Assembly: GCF_000687715.1 (NCBI RefSeq)
Contig: NZ_JHXD01000011.1
Coordinates: forward strand, 41,638-105,637
DNA: 64,000 nt
Reading direction: 5' to 3'
From: Xylanibacter ruminicola Ga6B6
Lineage (GTDB): Bacteria; Bacteroidota; Bacteroidia; Bacteroidales; Bacteroidaceae
This document shows, piece after piece, positions 1 to 10,600 of the stretch; the stretch's first letter is position 1, and each line of letters starts with the position of its first letter. The notes under the pieces are model-generated. The model had not been told where the DNA came from and made no database searches. It was given only the letters and a program-made list of their open reading frames with translations. Made by a program: the position numbers and the translations under genes.

Positions 1-1
1 T

Positions 2-559
2 GTGCATGCCGAGCGCACATTGGGTAAGAATCCTATCATCCAGCCCGATTTTACGTTCTACAAAACGATAGAAACCAAAATTCGCATCCAGCTGGAGTAT
101 CTCCAGGAGAAAAATGATGTTTCTTCTGTCTCTTATTATCTAAAAAAACTCACGGATGATCTCTATGCCATCACCTGTCGTGAGACCGCCAAGAGTCGTG
201 AGGTGTTGCTGCAACTCAAACAGCAGTATCCCATGGTGCTGGTGAGCAATTTCTATGGTAACATCGCCACCGTGCTCAAGGAGTTTAAGTTGGATGGCAT
301 TTTTGATACCATTATTGAGAGCGCCGTGGTAGGCGTTCGTAAGCCCGACCCACAGATCTTTACCTTAGGTGTTGAGGCCCTGGGCATGCAGCCCGATGAG
401 GTGGTGGTAGTAGGCGATAGTATGGATAAGGATATCATCCCAGCCGGTAAGGCGGGATGTCACACTGTATGGTTTAAAGGCGAGGGTTGGACCAACGATC
501 CCGTTGATGAGACGCCTGCCGGAATAGTAATAACAGACTTAACACAGATTTTAAAGTAG
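2..559 (+). CDS. HAD-superfamily hydrolase, 5' end outside the window
   Basis: Open at the left edge; the N-terminal DxD nucleophile motif of the HAD fold is not in the window, so this is a partial gene. Visible are motif II (VLVSN, with the Ser), motif III (the Lys in VRKPDP) and motif IV (VVVGDSMDKD), in the order and spacing of HAD subfamily IA phosphatases such as the YjjG/haloacid dehalogenase-like group. The substrate cannot be told from sequence. The stop is 5 nt before the next start, so the two genes probably share a transcript. A GTG at position 2 could be read as a start, but the missing catalytic motif argues that the true start is upstream. Confidence 0.85.
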   Translation: MHAERTLGKNPIIQPDFTFYKTIETKIRIQLEYLQEKNDVSSVSYYLKKLTDDLYAITCRETAKSREVLLQLKQQYPMVLVSNFYGNIATVLKEFKLDGIFDTIIESAVVGVRKPDPQIFTLGVEALGMQPDEVVVVGDSMDKDIIPAGKAGCHTVWFKGEGWTNDPVDETPAGIVITDLTQILK

Positions 560-564
560 AGTAA

Positions 565-3192
565 ATGAACAAACGATTAAACCTTTTGGTTTGTATGCTG
601 CTGTTAACGCTTGGTGCGCTGGCGCAGCACACCATTAGCGGACAGATTGTGGATGCCAAGACAGGCGAGCCCATTCCCTTTGCCAGTGCCCAGTACCTGG
701 GTCATGGGGTAGGAGTGGCTTCGGATATCGATGGCAACTTCTCGATTGCCCGTCATAATGGCTGGCAGCTTACCTTTACATCGGTAGGCTACGTATCGCA
801 TACGGTACAGATTAACTCGGGTATCAAGAGCGTGATTAAGATTGCACTGAAGACCGACAATAAGATGCTGAAAGAGGTGACCATCAAAACCAAGCGTGGT
901 CGCTACAGTCGTAAGAACAATCCCGCTGTGGAGATGATGCGTAAGGTGATAGCCGCCAAGAAGCAGACCGATCTCGACAACCGCGATTATTATCAGTACA
1001 ACAAGTACCAGAAGATTACGCTGGCACTGAACGATTTCCGTCCCGAGGTGCTCGATTCGCCCAAGTATAAGAAGAAGCAGTGGCTCATCGACCAGATTGA
1101 GGCCTGTCCTTATAACAACAAACTCATCCTGCCCATCAGTGTGGATGAGACGGTATCGCAGAAGATCTACCGCAAGAAACCACACGACGAGAAGACGATT
1201 ATCAAGGGTATCAACACCCAGGGTATCAACGACCTGTTTCAGACGGGTGATATCCTGAACACCATCATGAAGGATGTGTTTACCGATGTGAACATCTATG
1301 ATGATCAGATCCGTATGCTGCAGTACCCCTTCACATCACCTATCGGAAAAGATGCCATCGGTTTCTACCGCTATTATATCGAGGATACGCTGATGGTGGA
1401 TAAGGACCTGTGCTACCATCTGCACTTCCTGCCGAACAACCAGCAGGACTTCGGTTTCCGTGGCGACCTGTATATTCTGGCCGACAGCAGCTGGCAGGTG
1501 AAGCGTTGCGAGATGACCATCCCTAAGAAGAGCGATGTGAACTTCGTAGAGAACATGCAGGTGGTGCAGGAGTTCACGCAGTTGCCCGATGGCGACTGGG
1601 TGCTGAGTGTGGATGATATGTTTACCGAACTCAAGCTGGCCAACTTCCTGCAGAAGTTTGCCGTCATCCGTAATACCCGTATCAACGATTATGCCTTTGA
1701 TGAACTGCCCAAGCAGCTGTTCAAGGGTACGAAGAAAGAGGTGAAGGACGTGAACGCCATGATGCGTAGCGATGAGTTCTGGAACCAGTACCGTCAGGTA
1801 GAGCTTACCAAGGCCGAGAGTCAGATGGACCAGTTCGTCAATGGCATGCAGAATGTCAAGGGCTTCAAGTGGATCCTGTTCGGCTTGAAGGCGCTGGTCG
1901 AGAACTTTGTCGAGACAGGCACGAAGGAACACCCCAGCAAGGTGGATATCGGTCCTATCAACACCATGATTACCAAGAATATCATCGATGGTATCCGTAC
2001 GCGTATCTCTGCCCAGACCACGGCTAATCTCGATTCGAACTTTTTTGCCCGTGGCTATGTGGCCCGTGGATGGGACTCCAAGAAATGGTACTACAAGGGC
2101 GACTTGATATGGTCGTTCAATAAGAAGGAGTACCTGCCTCGCGAATTCCCGCAGCGCACACTCACCTTCTCATCTACCTACGATGTGATGTCGCCATCCG
2201 ATAAGTTCATGCACACCGATAAGGATAATGTGTTTACCGCCTTTAAGTGGAGCAAGGTGGATAAGATGATGTTCTACAACCGTCAGTCGCTCACCTTTGA
2301 GCGCGAGGAGGACTGGGGCTTCCGCACCACGCTCTCCATGAAACTCGAGGAGAACGAGGCCTGTGGTGGTCTGTACTTCATTCCGATGTCGATGTCGTCT
2401 GACCGCAGTCTGTGGACCAATTGGAGCAATCCTACCTTGCCACCGGTAGAGGGCATTACTACCGGTGTACTGCCAGTGCAGTCGCAGAAGATCCGTACCA
2501 CTGAGCTCCGTGCTGAGTTGCGTTTTGCCCCTGGCGAGACCTTTATCAACACCAAGCAGCGTCGTTTGCCTATCAACCTCGATGCCCCTGTGTTTACGGT
2601 CAGTCACACCCTGGGCTTGAAGAATGTGCTGGGTGGACAGTATAGCTACAACTATACCGAGGGCTCTATCTACAAGCGCTTCTGGCTCAAGTCGTGGGGA
2701 AAGATGGACTTCAATGTCAAGGGTGGTGTCCAGTGGGAAAAGGTACCGTTCCCCTTGCTCATTATGCCCGAGACCAACCTCTCGTATATCGTGCAGGACT
2801 ATACCTTTGAGGCCATCAACAACATGGAGTTTCCCACCGACCGATTCGTGTCGGGTCAGGTCAACTGGGACCTGAACGGCAAAATCCTCAACCGCATCCC
2901 CTTGTTGCGTAAGCTCAAGTGGCGTGAGTGGATTGGCTTCCGTGTACTGTGGGGCGAGCTGAGCGATAAGAACAATCCTTATCTGGATCACAATATCGGC
3001 AACCCCATCCTGATGTACTTCCCCGAGGGTAGCTATGTCATCGATCCCAAGCGTCCTTATATGGAGCTCAGCTTAGGCTTGCACAATATTTTCAAGATTA
3101 TTCATGTGGAGTATGTGCGTCGTTTGAACTACAACGAGCTGCCTACAGCCCACAAGCATGGGGTACGTTTCATGGTACGAGCCACGTTCTAA
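565..3192 (+). CDS. DUF5686-type outer membrane protein with N-terminal carboxypeptidase-regulatory-like domain
   Basis: 875 residues. A signal peptide (basic NKR, then LLVCMLLLTLGALAQ) is followed at about residues 22-110 by a carboxypeptidase-D regulatory-like beta-sandwich (TISGQIVDAKTGEPIPFA, then VASDIDGNFSI), the domain also found at the start of SusC-like proteins. The remainder is rich in alternating aromatic and polar strands and ends in VRFMVRATF; a C-terminal Phe is typical of outer-membrane beta-barrels. This architecture matches the DUF5686 family of Bacteroidetes, whose function is not established. No TonB plug domain was recognised, so it is not a SusC transporter. It follows the HAD gene by 5 nt and is followed by a hairpin terminator. 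Confidence 0.8.
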   Translation: MNKRLNLLVCMLLLTLGALAQHTISGQIVDAKTGEPIPFASAQYLGHGVGVASDIDGNFSIARHNGWQLTFTSVGYVSHTVQINSGIKSVIKIALKTDNKMLKEVTIKTKRGRYSRKNNPAVEMMRKVIAAKKQTDLDNRDYYQYNKYQKITLALNDFRPEVLDSPKYKKKQWLIDQIEACPYNNKLILPISVDETVSQKIYRKKPHDEKTIIKGINTQGINDLFQTGDILNTIMKDVFTDVNIYDDQIRMLQYPFTSPIGKDAIGFYRYYIEDTLMVDKDLCYHLHFLPNNQQDFGFRGDLYILADSSWQVKRCEMTIPKKSDVNFVENMQVVQEFTQLPDGDWVLSVDDMFTELKLANFLQKFAVIRNTRINDYAFDELPKQLFKGTKKEVKDVNAMMRSDEFWNQYRQVELTKAESQMDQFVNGMQNVKGFKWILFGLKALVENFVETGTKEHPSKVDIGPINTMITKNIIDGIRTRISAQTTANLDSNFFARGYVARGWDSKKWYYKGDLIWSFNKKEYLPREFPQRTLTFSSTYDVMSPSDKFMHTDKDNVFTAFKWSKVDKMMFYNRQSLTFEREEDWGFRTTLSMKLEENEACGGLYFIPMSMSSDRSLWTNWSNPTLPPVEGITTGVLPVQSQKIRTTELRAELRFAPGETFINTKQRRLPINLDAPVFTVSHTLGLKNVLGGQYSYNYTEGSIYKRFWLKSWGKMDFNVKGGVQWEKVPFPLLIMPETNLSYIVQDYTFEAINNMEFPTDRFVSGQVNWDLNGKILNRIPLLRKLKWREWIGFRVLWGELSDKNNPYLDHNIGNPILMYFPEGSYVIDPKRPYMELSLGLHNIFKIIHVEYVRRLNYNELPTAHKHGVRFMVRATF

Positions 3193-3221
3193 GAACGGTT
3201 CAAAATGTGTATAAAAATAAA

Positions 3222-3254
3222 AAGCAAGAGTGTCATCCCGACAGTCTTGCTTTT
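3222..3254 (+). terminator. Intrinsic terminator after the DUF5686 gene
   Basis: Arms AAGCAAGA+TGTC (3222-3234) and GACA+TCTTGCTT (3240-3252) pair with a single G/G mismatch around a 5-nt loop, with A-rich sequence before and TTTT after. It separates the DUF5686 gene from the LacI unit. Confidence 0.75.
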
Positions 3255-3368
3255 CCATTTTCTAACTAACTTATTATCAACTATTCATTACTCATTTCTG
3301 ATTTTGCTGGTGCAAAGGTACGAAGAAAAATGCTTAAAATCAATAGCTTAACGTAAAAAATAGCACGT

Positions 3369-3404
3369 AAACGTTTGAGATATTCAAAAAAATATGTACC
3401 TTTG
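3369..3404 (+). promoter_or_regulatory. Promoter of the lacI-sensor-GH31 unit with overlapping LacI-type operator
   Basis: TTTG at 3374-3377, a spacer of exactly 19 nt, then TACCTTTG at 3397-3404: a perfect match to the Bacteroidetes -33/-7 consensus (TTTG, N19, TAnnTTTG). The palindrome AAACGTTT (3369-3376) overlaps the -33 box. CG-centred palindromes of this kind are typical LacI/GalR-family operators, so autorepression by the downstream regulator is likely (inference). Confidence 0.75.
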
Positions 3405-3430
3405 CAACGTCACATGATATGAATACGTAA

Positions 3431-4450
3431 ATGATAACAAATAAACGTAGAACCTCACTCAAGGATATCGCTCAGGAATTGGGCGTCAGTATAGCTACTG
3501 TCAGTCGTGCCTTGCGTAGCTCGCCCGAGATTGGTGCGGCCATGCAGGAGAAGGTGAAGGAGCTGGCGCGTAAGATGAATTACCGTCCCAACCCCTTTGC
3601 GCAGAGTTTACGTAAAGAGGCGCCCAGAGTCATTGGTGTGGTGGTGCCTAACCTGGTTACGCACTACTATGCGGCTGTGCTGGATGGTATCGAGGACGAG
3701 GCCCGCAAGGCCGGTTACTCGGTTATCAGCGCCAATACCCACGAGGATAGCGAGCTCGAGGTAAAAGCCATCGATAACTTTATCAATCTGCATGTCGAAG
3801 GCATCATTGCTTGTCTGGCGCAGGATACACGCGACTATAGTCACTTCGAGGAGATCTACAACATGCAGATACCCATGGTGTTCTTCGGCCGCACTTGTTT
3901 GTCGGATAAATTCTCGTGTGTCACTGCCAATGGTGATATCGCTGCCCAACAGGCCACCCAGCACCTCATCGATACAGGTAGCAAGCGCATTGCCTTTATC
4001 GGTGGTCCTAACCACTTGGATATGGTCATCCGTCGTAAGCATGGCTACTTAGAGGCCCTGCGCGAGAATCGTATCCCCATCGAGCGCGAGCTGGTGGTGT
4101 GCGAGAAGATAGATTTCGACTGGGCCCTGGAGGCTGCCACCCGTTTGTTGCAGATGCCCAACCGTCCGGATGCTATTCTGGCCTTTAACGATATCATCAC
4201 GTTTGCCGCCTTTACGGCTATCAAGCAGCTGGGACTGCGTATCCCCGATGATGTGGCACTCATTGGCTTTACCGATGATGTGCATGCGGGCTATGTCACC
4301 CCACGCCTCTCGGCCATTGTGGATCAGAGTTACGAGATGGGTACCGAGGCCTGCAAGCTGTTGCTCAAGAATATCAATGGCGACAGCAAGATTATCAAGA
4401 AAATTGTACCGCAGAAACTGGTCATTCGCGAAACATCGGCTAAGAAATAA
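3431..4450 (+). CDS. LacI-family transcriptional regulator
   Basis: 339 residues, the usual LacI/GalR length. The N-terminal helix-turn-helix (residues about 6-25, SLKDIAQELGVSIATVSRAL) and hinge helix (NYRPNPFAQSLRK) are followed by a periplasmic-binding-protein-like effector domain (VIGVVVPNLVTHYYAAVLDGIE to the end). The sugar effector is unknown. It is the first gene of a unit with an HTCS-like sensor (18 nt downstream) and a GH31 glycosidase, so it probably controls use of an oligosaccharide containing the sugar that the GH31 releases. A likely operator overlaps its own promoter. Confidence 0.93.
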   Translation: MITNKRRTSLKDIAQELGVSIATVSRALRSSPEIGAAMQEKVKELARKMNYRPNPFAQSLRKEAPRVIGVVVPNLVTHYYAAVLDGIEDEARKAGYSVISANTHEDSELEVKAIDNFINLHVEGIIACLAQDTRDYSHFEEIYNMQIPMVFFGRTCLSDKFSCVTANGDIAAQQATQHLIDTGSKRIAFIGGPNHLDMVIRRKHGYLEALRENRIPIERELVVCEKIDFDWALEAATRLLQMPNRPDAILAFNDIITFAAFTAIKQLGLRIPDDVALIGFTDDVHAGYVTPRLSAIVDQSYEMGTEACKLLLKNINGDSKIIKKIVPQKLVIRETSAKK

Positions 4451-4468
4451 CAATACCTTTTGATATAT

Positions 4469-7400
4469 ATGAAACGTCTACTTACCTATATCCTCTGTCT
4501 GTTCTGCCTCACAGCAAGTGCGGCAACAGCTGTCATCCCCGACATGAAGTTCCGTCGTCTGGATGCGCGTGATGGTTTGTCCAACTCACAGATCAACTAC
4601 CTGTTCCAGGACTCGCGTGGTTTTATCTGGATTGGCACTTCGTATGGTTTGAACCGTTACGATGGCTACCGTTTCCGTATCTATTACTCCAATGCCACCG
4701 ATACCACCACACTGCGTAACAACCTGGTGGATCAGATCTGGGAGGATGCCGACGGTATGCTGTGGCTCAAACAGGGCATGAACTACAGTCTGTTCAACCC
4801 CTTTACCGAACAGGTGAACCGCAACCCCAAGAGCATCTTGGCCAAATGGGGCATCAAAGGTAATATCGACCGTTTCTATATCGACTCGCAGAAGCGTTTC
4901 TGGGTGAAGACCTACGACGAGGGTCTGTATTGCTATAACCCGCGTAAAAAGACCTATAAGCTCATCAAATACGGCTACGAACAGAACGAGATTCCCAAGG
5001 AGTACAACTTCTCTAACTTTGCCGAGTGGAACGATAAGCTGCTGGTCACCTCGAGTGATGGCGACCTGATGATTATCGATGGCGACAAGGGCGAGATACT
5101 CCTGAAGGACGACTTTATGAAGCACAATGGCGGTCAGACCAGTCAGGGTTATTACTGTTATGTGGATAAGCACAGCAACTACTGGGTGCTCACCATGGGA
5201 AATGTGTTTGTGTTCGACCAGAAGGATAAGAAGTGGTATGCCAATCTCAACGATTTCCTGGCACAGTACGGCATTGCCCCACTGCCCGCAGGCTTGCAGG
5301 TGTGGGATGCCTGCATGGACCAGCGAGGCTGGATGTGGCTGGCTACCGATCACTTCGGTATCTATGTCATCGACATGAAACGTGGTGAGGTCAAGAACTT
5401 CATGAACAACAAGTACGATGCCACCTCTATCAGCGAGAACACAGCGAAGAAGTTGATGCTCGACCGCTCGGGCAACATGTGGATTGGCTGCTATCGCAAC
5501 GGCTTGAATCAGTATATCGAGAAACTCCTGGGCTTCAATACTTTAGAGGTGGGCGACGTGAACACCACCTGTGTGGATGTCGCAGGCAACTGGTGGTTTG
5601 GTACCGATAACCGTGGTATCATCAAATACCTGCCAGCCACTGGCGAGACCGAGGTGTACGATAAGGCCCGCTGTGGCTTTGCCAGCGATGTGATGGTGGC
5701 CAGCTATGGCGCCAAGGATGGGTCGGTATGGTTCGGTACCTATAATGGTGGACTGATTCATCTGACTAACGGACAGGCCAAGAACTACACCATGGCCAAT
5801 ACCAACGGCAAATTGCTCAATAACAATATCTGGTCGGTTACCGAGGATAAGTGGGGCGATATCTGGCTGGGAACCCTGGGTAGTGGTGTACAGCGCCTCT
5901 CTGTCAAAACAGGTCAATTCCGTACCATCAACTCGCATAACTCCACCATGCCCGAGAACTTTATAACCACCGCCAACTGGAATGCCAAAGGCTGGCTTAT
6001 GGTGGGTCACTCGCAGTACTACTCACTCATCAATCCCGTGAGTGGTAAGGTGGCCAATATGAAGATCCCCACTGTCGAAGGACAGCTGTCGGCCATGCCT
6101 TCTTCTACCTGCGTGCTGGAGGATAGTCGTGGTCTGGTATGGCAGGGCTCTACCTCTGGCTGTTGCATTGTGGATTGGAAAAACAGCAAGCAGACCTTGC
6201 TGGATATGAACAGCGGACTGATTGGCTCGAGTGTGGTAGGCATTGCCGAGGATAAGCAGCACACCATGTGGGTGGTTACCGAGTATGGCGTGTCAAATGT
6301 GGTGCCTAAGAAAGACGAGGAGGGCAACTGGACCTTCAATGTGCGTAGTTTCACCACCAAGGATGGTCTGCAGCATGGTCCCTATAACCAGCGTTCTATC
6401 TGTATCACCCAGGACGGTCTGGTGCTGGTAGGTGGTGTGAATGGTGTGGATGTCATCAACCCCAAGCTGGTCACCAATATCGATAACAATGAAACACCAA
6501 TCTTCAGCGGTCTGAAGCTCTTCGGACAGCAGTTGGGTATTGGCGAGACTTACGATGGTCGTGTGATTCTCGAGGAGGATCTCAACGTGAGCAAGGAGCT
6601 CATCCTGCGCCATTACGAGAATCAGTTCACCATCCAGCTGGCTACCGATAAGGGCGAGATGCACAACGAGTCGCGTTTCGTCTATCAGCTCGAGGGCTTC
6701 AGCGATAAGTGGATCAAGACCGAGGAGAACGATCCTAACATTACCTATATGTCGTTGCGCCATGGCGATTACATCCTGCATGTGCGCATGCTCAATGCCG
6801 ATGGCACCATGGGCGAGAACGAGGCAACCCTGAAGATTACCATCACCCCACCGCTGTTGCGTAACCGTTGGATTATGGTCATCTTCCTGGCACTGGTACT
6901 CTTAGGTGTGTTCATCTGGCGTAGGTTCTTCCTCAAGCGTCAGGCCGAGAAGACCGAGCGCGACTACCTGCGCATGGAGGTGATGAAGAAACAGTGGATG
7001 GCCGAGATGCGTGCCGAACTGCAACAGCAGCAGGAGAGCGACCAGAAGGCACAGGCCGAGGAGCTCTATAACGAGGCTTGGAGCATCGAGGAGACGGTGA
7101 AGAAACCGCACGACTTACAGCACTTCATGAAAGAGCAGTGTGCCCAGTTCAAGGCGCCTCTTGGCAAGCATGTCCGATTCTCATTCTTCCCATTGGCTAA
7201 CGATCTCACGGTTGATTTCGATCGCGAGCAGATGGCACAGGCCGTACAGATGTTGCTCAACAGCTGTGCCCTGTTCTCACCCACCGACTGTCGTATCAAG
7301 GTGTTTGTCGATAAGACCTCTACCTCTGGCTCTATCCGTATCTCGGATAATGGTGTGGGTCTGCCTCCTGGAGGCGAAGAGGCCATCTTCGATCCGATGG

Positions 7401-7567
7401 TGAGCGATGATGATTCAGGTATTAGTCTGTTCTTCGTCAAGGCCATTGTCGAGATGCATGGCGGTACCATCACAGCCGAGAACAACCCCAGTGGCGGTTC
7501 TGTCTATACCATCACGCTGCCCGTAGAGCAACAGCCCGAAGAGGCCGTCATGCTGGATGAAGATTGA
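4469..7567 (+). CDS. HTCS-like sensor (Reg_prop beta-propeller, Y_Y_Y, degenerate histidine-kinase ATPase domain)
   Basis: About 1032 residues starting at the ATG at 4469 (signal peptide KRLLTYILCLFCLTASAAT); an in-frame TTG nine bases upstream is less likely. Two-component regulator propeller repeats are clear (GFIWIGTSYGLNRYDG, GNMWIGCYRNGLNQY, SVWFGTYNGGLIHL, DIWLGTLGSGVQRL), then a Y_Y_Y domain (FVYQLEGFSDKW) and one membrane helix near residue 800 (MVIFLALVLLGVFIW). The cytoplasmic part keeps an HATPase_c-like fold (N-box Asn about 931, then DNGVGLP) but has no recognisable H-box histidine, no receiver and no AraC domain, unlike complete SusR/HTCS proteins. Periplasmic sensing is likely; kinase output is doubtful. 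Confidence 0.85.
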   Translation: MKRLLTYILCLFCLTASAATAVIPDMKFRRLDARDGLSNSQINYLFQDSRGFIWIGTSYGLNRYDGYRFRIYYSNATDTTTLRNNLVDQIWEDADGMLWLKQGMNYSLFNPFTEQVNRNPKSILAKWGIKGNIDRFYIDSQKRFWVKTYDEGLYCYNPRKKTYKLIKYGYEQNEIPKEYNFSNFAEWNDKLLVTSSDGDLMIIDGDKGEILLKDDFMKHNGGQTSQGYYCYVDKHSNYWVLTMGNVFVFDQKDKKWYANLNDFLAQYGIAPLPAGLQVWDACMDQRGWMWLATDHFGIYVIDMKRGEVKNFMNNKYDATSISENTAKKLMLDRSGNMWIGCYRNGLNQYIEKLLGFNTLEVGDVNTTCVDVAGNWWFGTDNRGIIKYLPATGETEVYDKARCGFASDVMVASYGAKDGSVWFGTYNGGLIHLTNGQAKNYTMANTNGKLLNNNIWSVTEDKWGDIWLGTLGSGVQRLSVKTGQFRTINSHNSTMPENFITTANWNAKGWLMVGHSQYYSLINPVSGKVANMKIPTVEGQLSAMPSSTCVLEDSRGLVWQGSTSGCCIVDWKNSKQTLLDMNSGLIGSSVVGIAEDKQHTMWVVTEYGVSNVVPKKDEEGNWTFNVRSFTTKDGLQHGPYNQRSICITQDGLVLVGGVNGVDVINPKLVTNIDNNETPIFSGLKLFGQQLGIGETYDGRVILEEDLNVSKELILRHYENQFTIQLATDKGEMHNESRFVYQLEGFSDKWIKTEENDPNITYMSLRHGDYILHVRMLNADGTMGENEATLKITITPPLLRNRWIMVIFLALVLLGVFIWRRFFLKRQAEKTERDYLRMEVMKKQWMAEMRAELQQQQESDQKAQAEELYNEAWSIEETVKKPHDLQHFMKEQCAQFKAPLGKHVRFSFFPLANDLTVDFDREQMAQAVQMLLNSCALFSPTDCRIKVFVDKTSTSGSIRISDNGVGLPPGGEEAIFDPMVSDDDSGISLFFVKAIVEMHGGTITAENNPSGGSVYTITLPVEQQPEEAVMLDED

Positions 7568-7620
7568 GATTAAGTGAGAGCAGAGATAAGCTTGCTTAGG
7601 CTATGCCGAACGTGAGCAAT

Positions 7621-7662
7621 CTCGATACGAAGTGTCAATGAAGGCTCGATACGTAGTATCAA
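7621..7662 (+). repeat. Two imperfect 18-nt direct repeats upstream of the GH31 gene
   Basis: 7621-7638 and 7645-7662 both read CTCGATACGnAGTnTCAA (two differences), 24 nt apart start to start, in the 117-nt gap before the GH31 start. No TAnnTTTG box was seen in this gap. They could be a binding site pair or simply a small duplication. Confidence 0.5.
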
Positions 7663-7684
7663 CATTACAACCAATAATATAAAA

Positions 7685-10600
7685 ATGAAACGAATTCAAA
7701 TTTTAGTGTCTGGCCTGCTGCTATCCTCAACCATGATGGCAGCAGTGGTGCAGACCAACGGAAACAATGTGACTATTACGCCTGATGGTGGTCAGGCCAA
7801 GGTGGTATACCTTGAGGTGATTAACAACCAGATTATCCGTGTGCGAGCCACCAGTCAGCAGGCTTTACCCACCAAGCCTGCCTCGCTCATGATTGTGCCC
7901 AATGCAGCCCCTGCCAAAGGGTCGTACGCCATTACCGACGAGGGCGACAACGTGGTAGTTAAAACCCAGAAGGTAAAGGCGGTGGTGCAGAAGGCTACCG
8001 GTCAGATTACCTTCTTCGATGCCACAGGCAAGCAGTTGCTCAAGGAGGCTCAGGAGGGTAAGAAGTTCTGGGACTTTACCGTACCTGAGCGCGAGTTGGG
8101 TATGAAAACGGGTTATACCGTTCCCGAGGAGCAGAAGCATGGTCTGTCGTGGCAGATGAAGTTCGACTCACCCGATGATGAGGCTTTCTATGGCTTGGGT
8201 CAGCACCAGAGCGAGGAGTTCAACATGAAGGGTAAGAACGAGGACCTGTTCCAGTATAACACCAAGGTCAGCATTCCTTTCGTGCTCTCTAATAAGAACT
8301 ACGGACTGCTGTGGGACAGCTACAGCTATTGTCGTTTCGGTAATCCTAACGATTACCTGCAACTCAATCGCGCCTTCAAGCTCTATGATAAGAGTGGTAA
8401 AGAGGGCCATCTCACAGGTACCTATGTTGATGCCCGTGGTAAAAAGCTGGTACGCGATGAAGACTCTATCTATTATGAGTATGGTACGCCCGAGAAATCA
8501 GCCATCGCCCTCAAGACCGACAATGGCGGCATCAAGAATTTCCCCAAGGACATCAATCTCATGGGCGCCAACGTTACCTATGAAGGTTTCATCGAACCCG
8601 AGTGCATTCCCGAGCAAGGCTCGCCTACCCGTAGCCTTTGTGGCCATTGTAAGGGAAAGAGCCAACTCTATCAGTTCATCCTGTACTATTCTGGCTATGT
8701 AAAGGTATATATCGATGGTAAGGAGGTAGTGCCTGAGCGCTGGCGTACAGCTTGGAACCCCAATACCTATAAGTTCTCTACCGAGTTGCAGAAGGGTAAG
8801 CGTGTGCAGCTTCGCATAGAGTGGCGCCCCGATGGTGGCGAGGCTTATTGCGGTCTGCGTGTAGCTGAGCCCCGTAGCAAACAGGAGCGCGAGCAGCTGA
8901 GTGTCTGGAGCGAGATGGCCAAGGATATGGACTATTACTTCATTGCTGGCGACAATCTCGATCAGGTGGTCAGCGGTTATCGCACCCTCACTGGTAAGGC
9001 TTCGCTCTATCCCAAGTGGGTACTGGGCTTCTGGCAGAGTCGTGAGCGCTATAAGACGCAGGACGAGATCGAGGGCACCCTCGCTGAGTTCCGCAAGCGC
9101 CATATTCCTATCGATAATATCGTACAGGACTGGAACTACTGGCCCGAGGACCAGTGGGGCTCGCACCAGTTCGAGGCTTCACGCTATCCAAATCCACAGC
9201 AGATGCTCGACAAGGTTCACCAGATGCATGGTCGATTCATGATTAGCGTATGGCCTAAGTTCTATTGCAATACCGACAACTACAAGGAGCTAGATGCCAA
9301 GGGATGGATGTATGTCCAGAGCCCAACGGATGATATTCACGACTGGGTTGGTCCTGGCTACACCAATGGCTTCTACGATGCCTATGATCCCGGTGCCCGC
9401 AAGATGTTCTGGCGCCAGATGGACGAGAACCTGTATACCAAGTACAACCACAATGGTGTCGCTGGCGTTGACGCCTGGTGGATGGATGCCTCAGAGCCCA
9501 ATGTGCGCGATTGCACCCCCATGTGGTATCGCAAGGCTCTCTCTGGTCCAACAGCCTTAGGTACATCTACTGAGTATTTCAATGCCTACTCAACAGTGAA
9601 TGCCGATGCTATCTATAATGGCCAGCGTTCAGTATGGAAGGGTAAACTCAATGAGCCTCGTGTGTTCTTGCTCACCCGTAGCGGTTTTGCTGGCGAGCAG
9701 CGTTACTCTACTGCTACCTGGAGTGGTGATATCGGTACCCGTTGGGAGGATATGCGTGCCCAGATGACGGCTGGCTTGAACTACTCTATCTCAGGTGTTC
9801 CTTTCTGGGGTATGGACCAGGGTGGATTCTGTGTAGAGAACCGCTATGTGGCTGCCCAGCAGTTGTACGATCGTACCAAGGTGGAGAACGAGGATCTGAA
9901 GGAGTGGCGCGAGCTACAGACCCGTTGGAACCAGTTCGGCACCTTTATTCCTTTGTTCCGCTCACATGGTCAGTGGCCATTGCGTGAGATTTGGAACATT
10001 GCTCCTGATGAGCATCCCGCCTATAAGTCGTTTGTTTACTACGATAAGTTGCGCTATCGCCTCATGCCATACCTCTATTCACTGGCAGGATGGGCACACT
10101 TCAAGGACTACACTCTGATGCGCCCATTGGTAATGGACTTCAATGGCGATAAGGAGGTTGAGAATATCGGCAACCAGTGGATGTTCGGTCCTGCCCTGAT
10201 GGCTTGTCCTGTAGGCTACTACAAGGCCCGCAACCGTTCGGTTTACTTCCCTGCCCAGTGCGGTTGGTATAACCTCTACACAGGCGAATATACCGAGGGT
10301 GGTCAGCGCCTCATTGTAGATGCGCCTTACGAGCAGATTCCTGTCTTTGTGCGCGAGGGTGCCATCATCCCATTCGGTCCCGAGATGGAGTGGAGCGATG
10401 AGAAGCCTGCCGAGCTCATCAACCTCTATGTCTATGCCGGTCAGGATGGCGCGTTCCAACTCTATGAGGACGAGGGTACCAACTACAACTACGAGAAGGG
10501 CAAGTATGCCACCATCGATATCACTTACGATGAGGCTACCCGTACCGTTTCGTTTGGTGCGCGCAAGGGTCAGTTCGCTGGCATGCTCAAGAATCGTCAG

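Noticed and set aside
604..1185. 193-residue minus-strand open frame
   Set aside because: Same reason: lies wholly opposite the DUF5686 coding sequence, with leucine-rich antisense composition.
2170..2991. 273-residue minus-strand open frame inside the DUF5686 gene
   Set aside because: Antisense shadow of a well-supported gene; no promoter or recognisable domain. Long antisense frames are common opposite GC-richer codons here.
8498..9166. 222-residue minus-strand open frame inside the GH31 gene
   Set aside because: Covers the PA14 and early catalytic parts of GH31 in antisense; no motif or start context.
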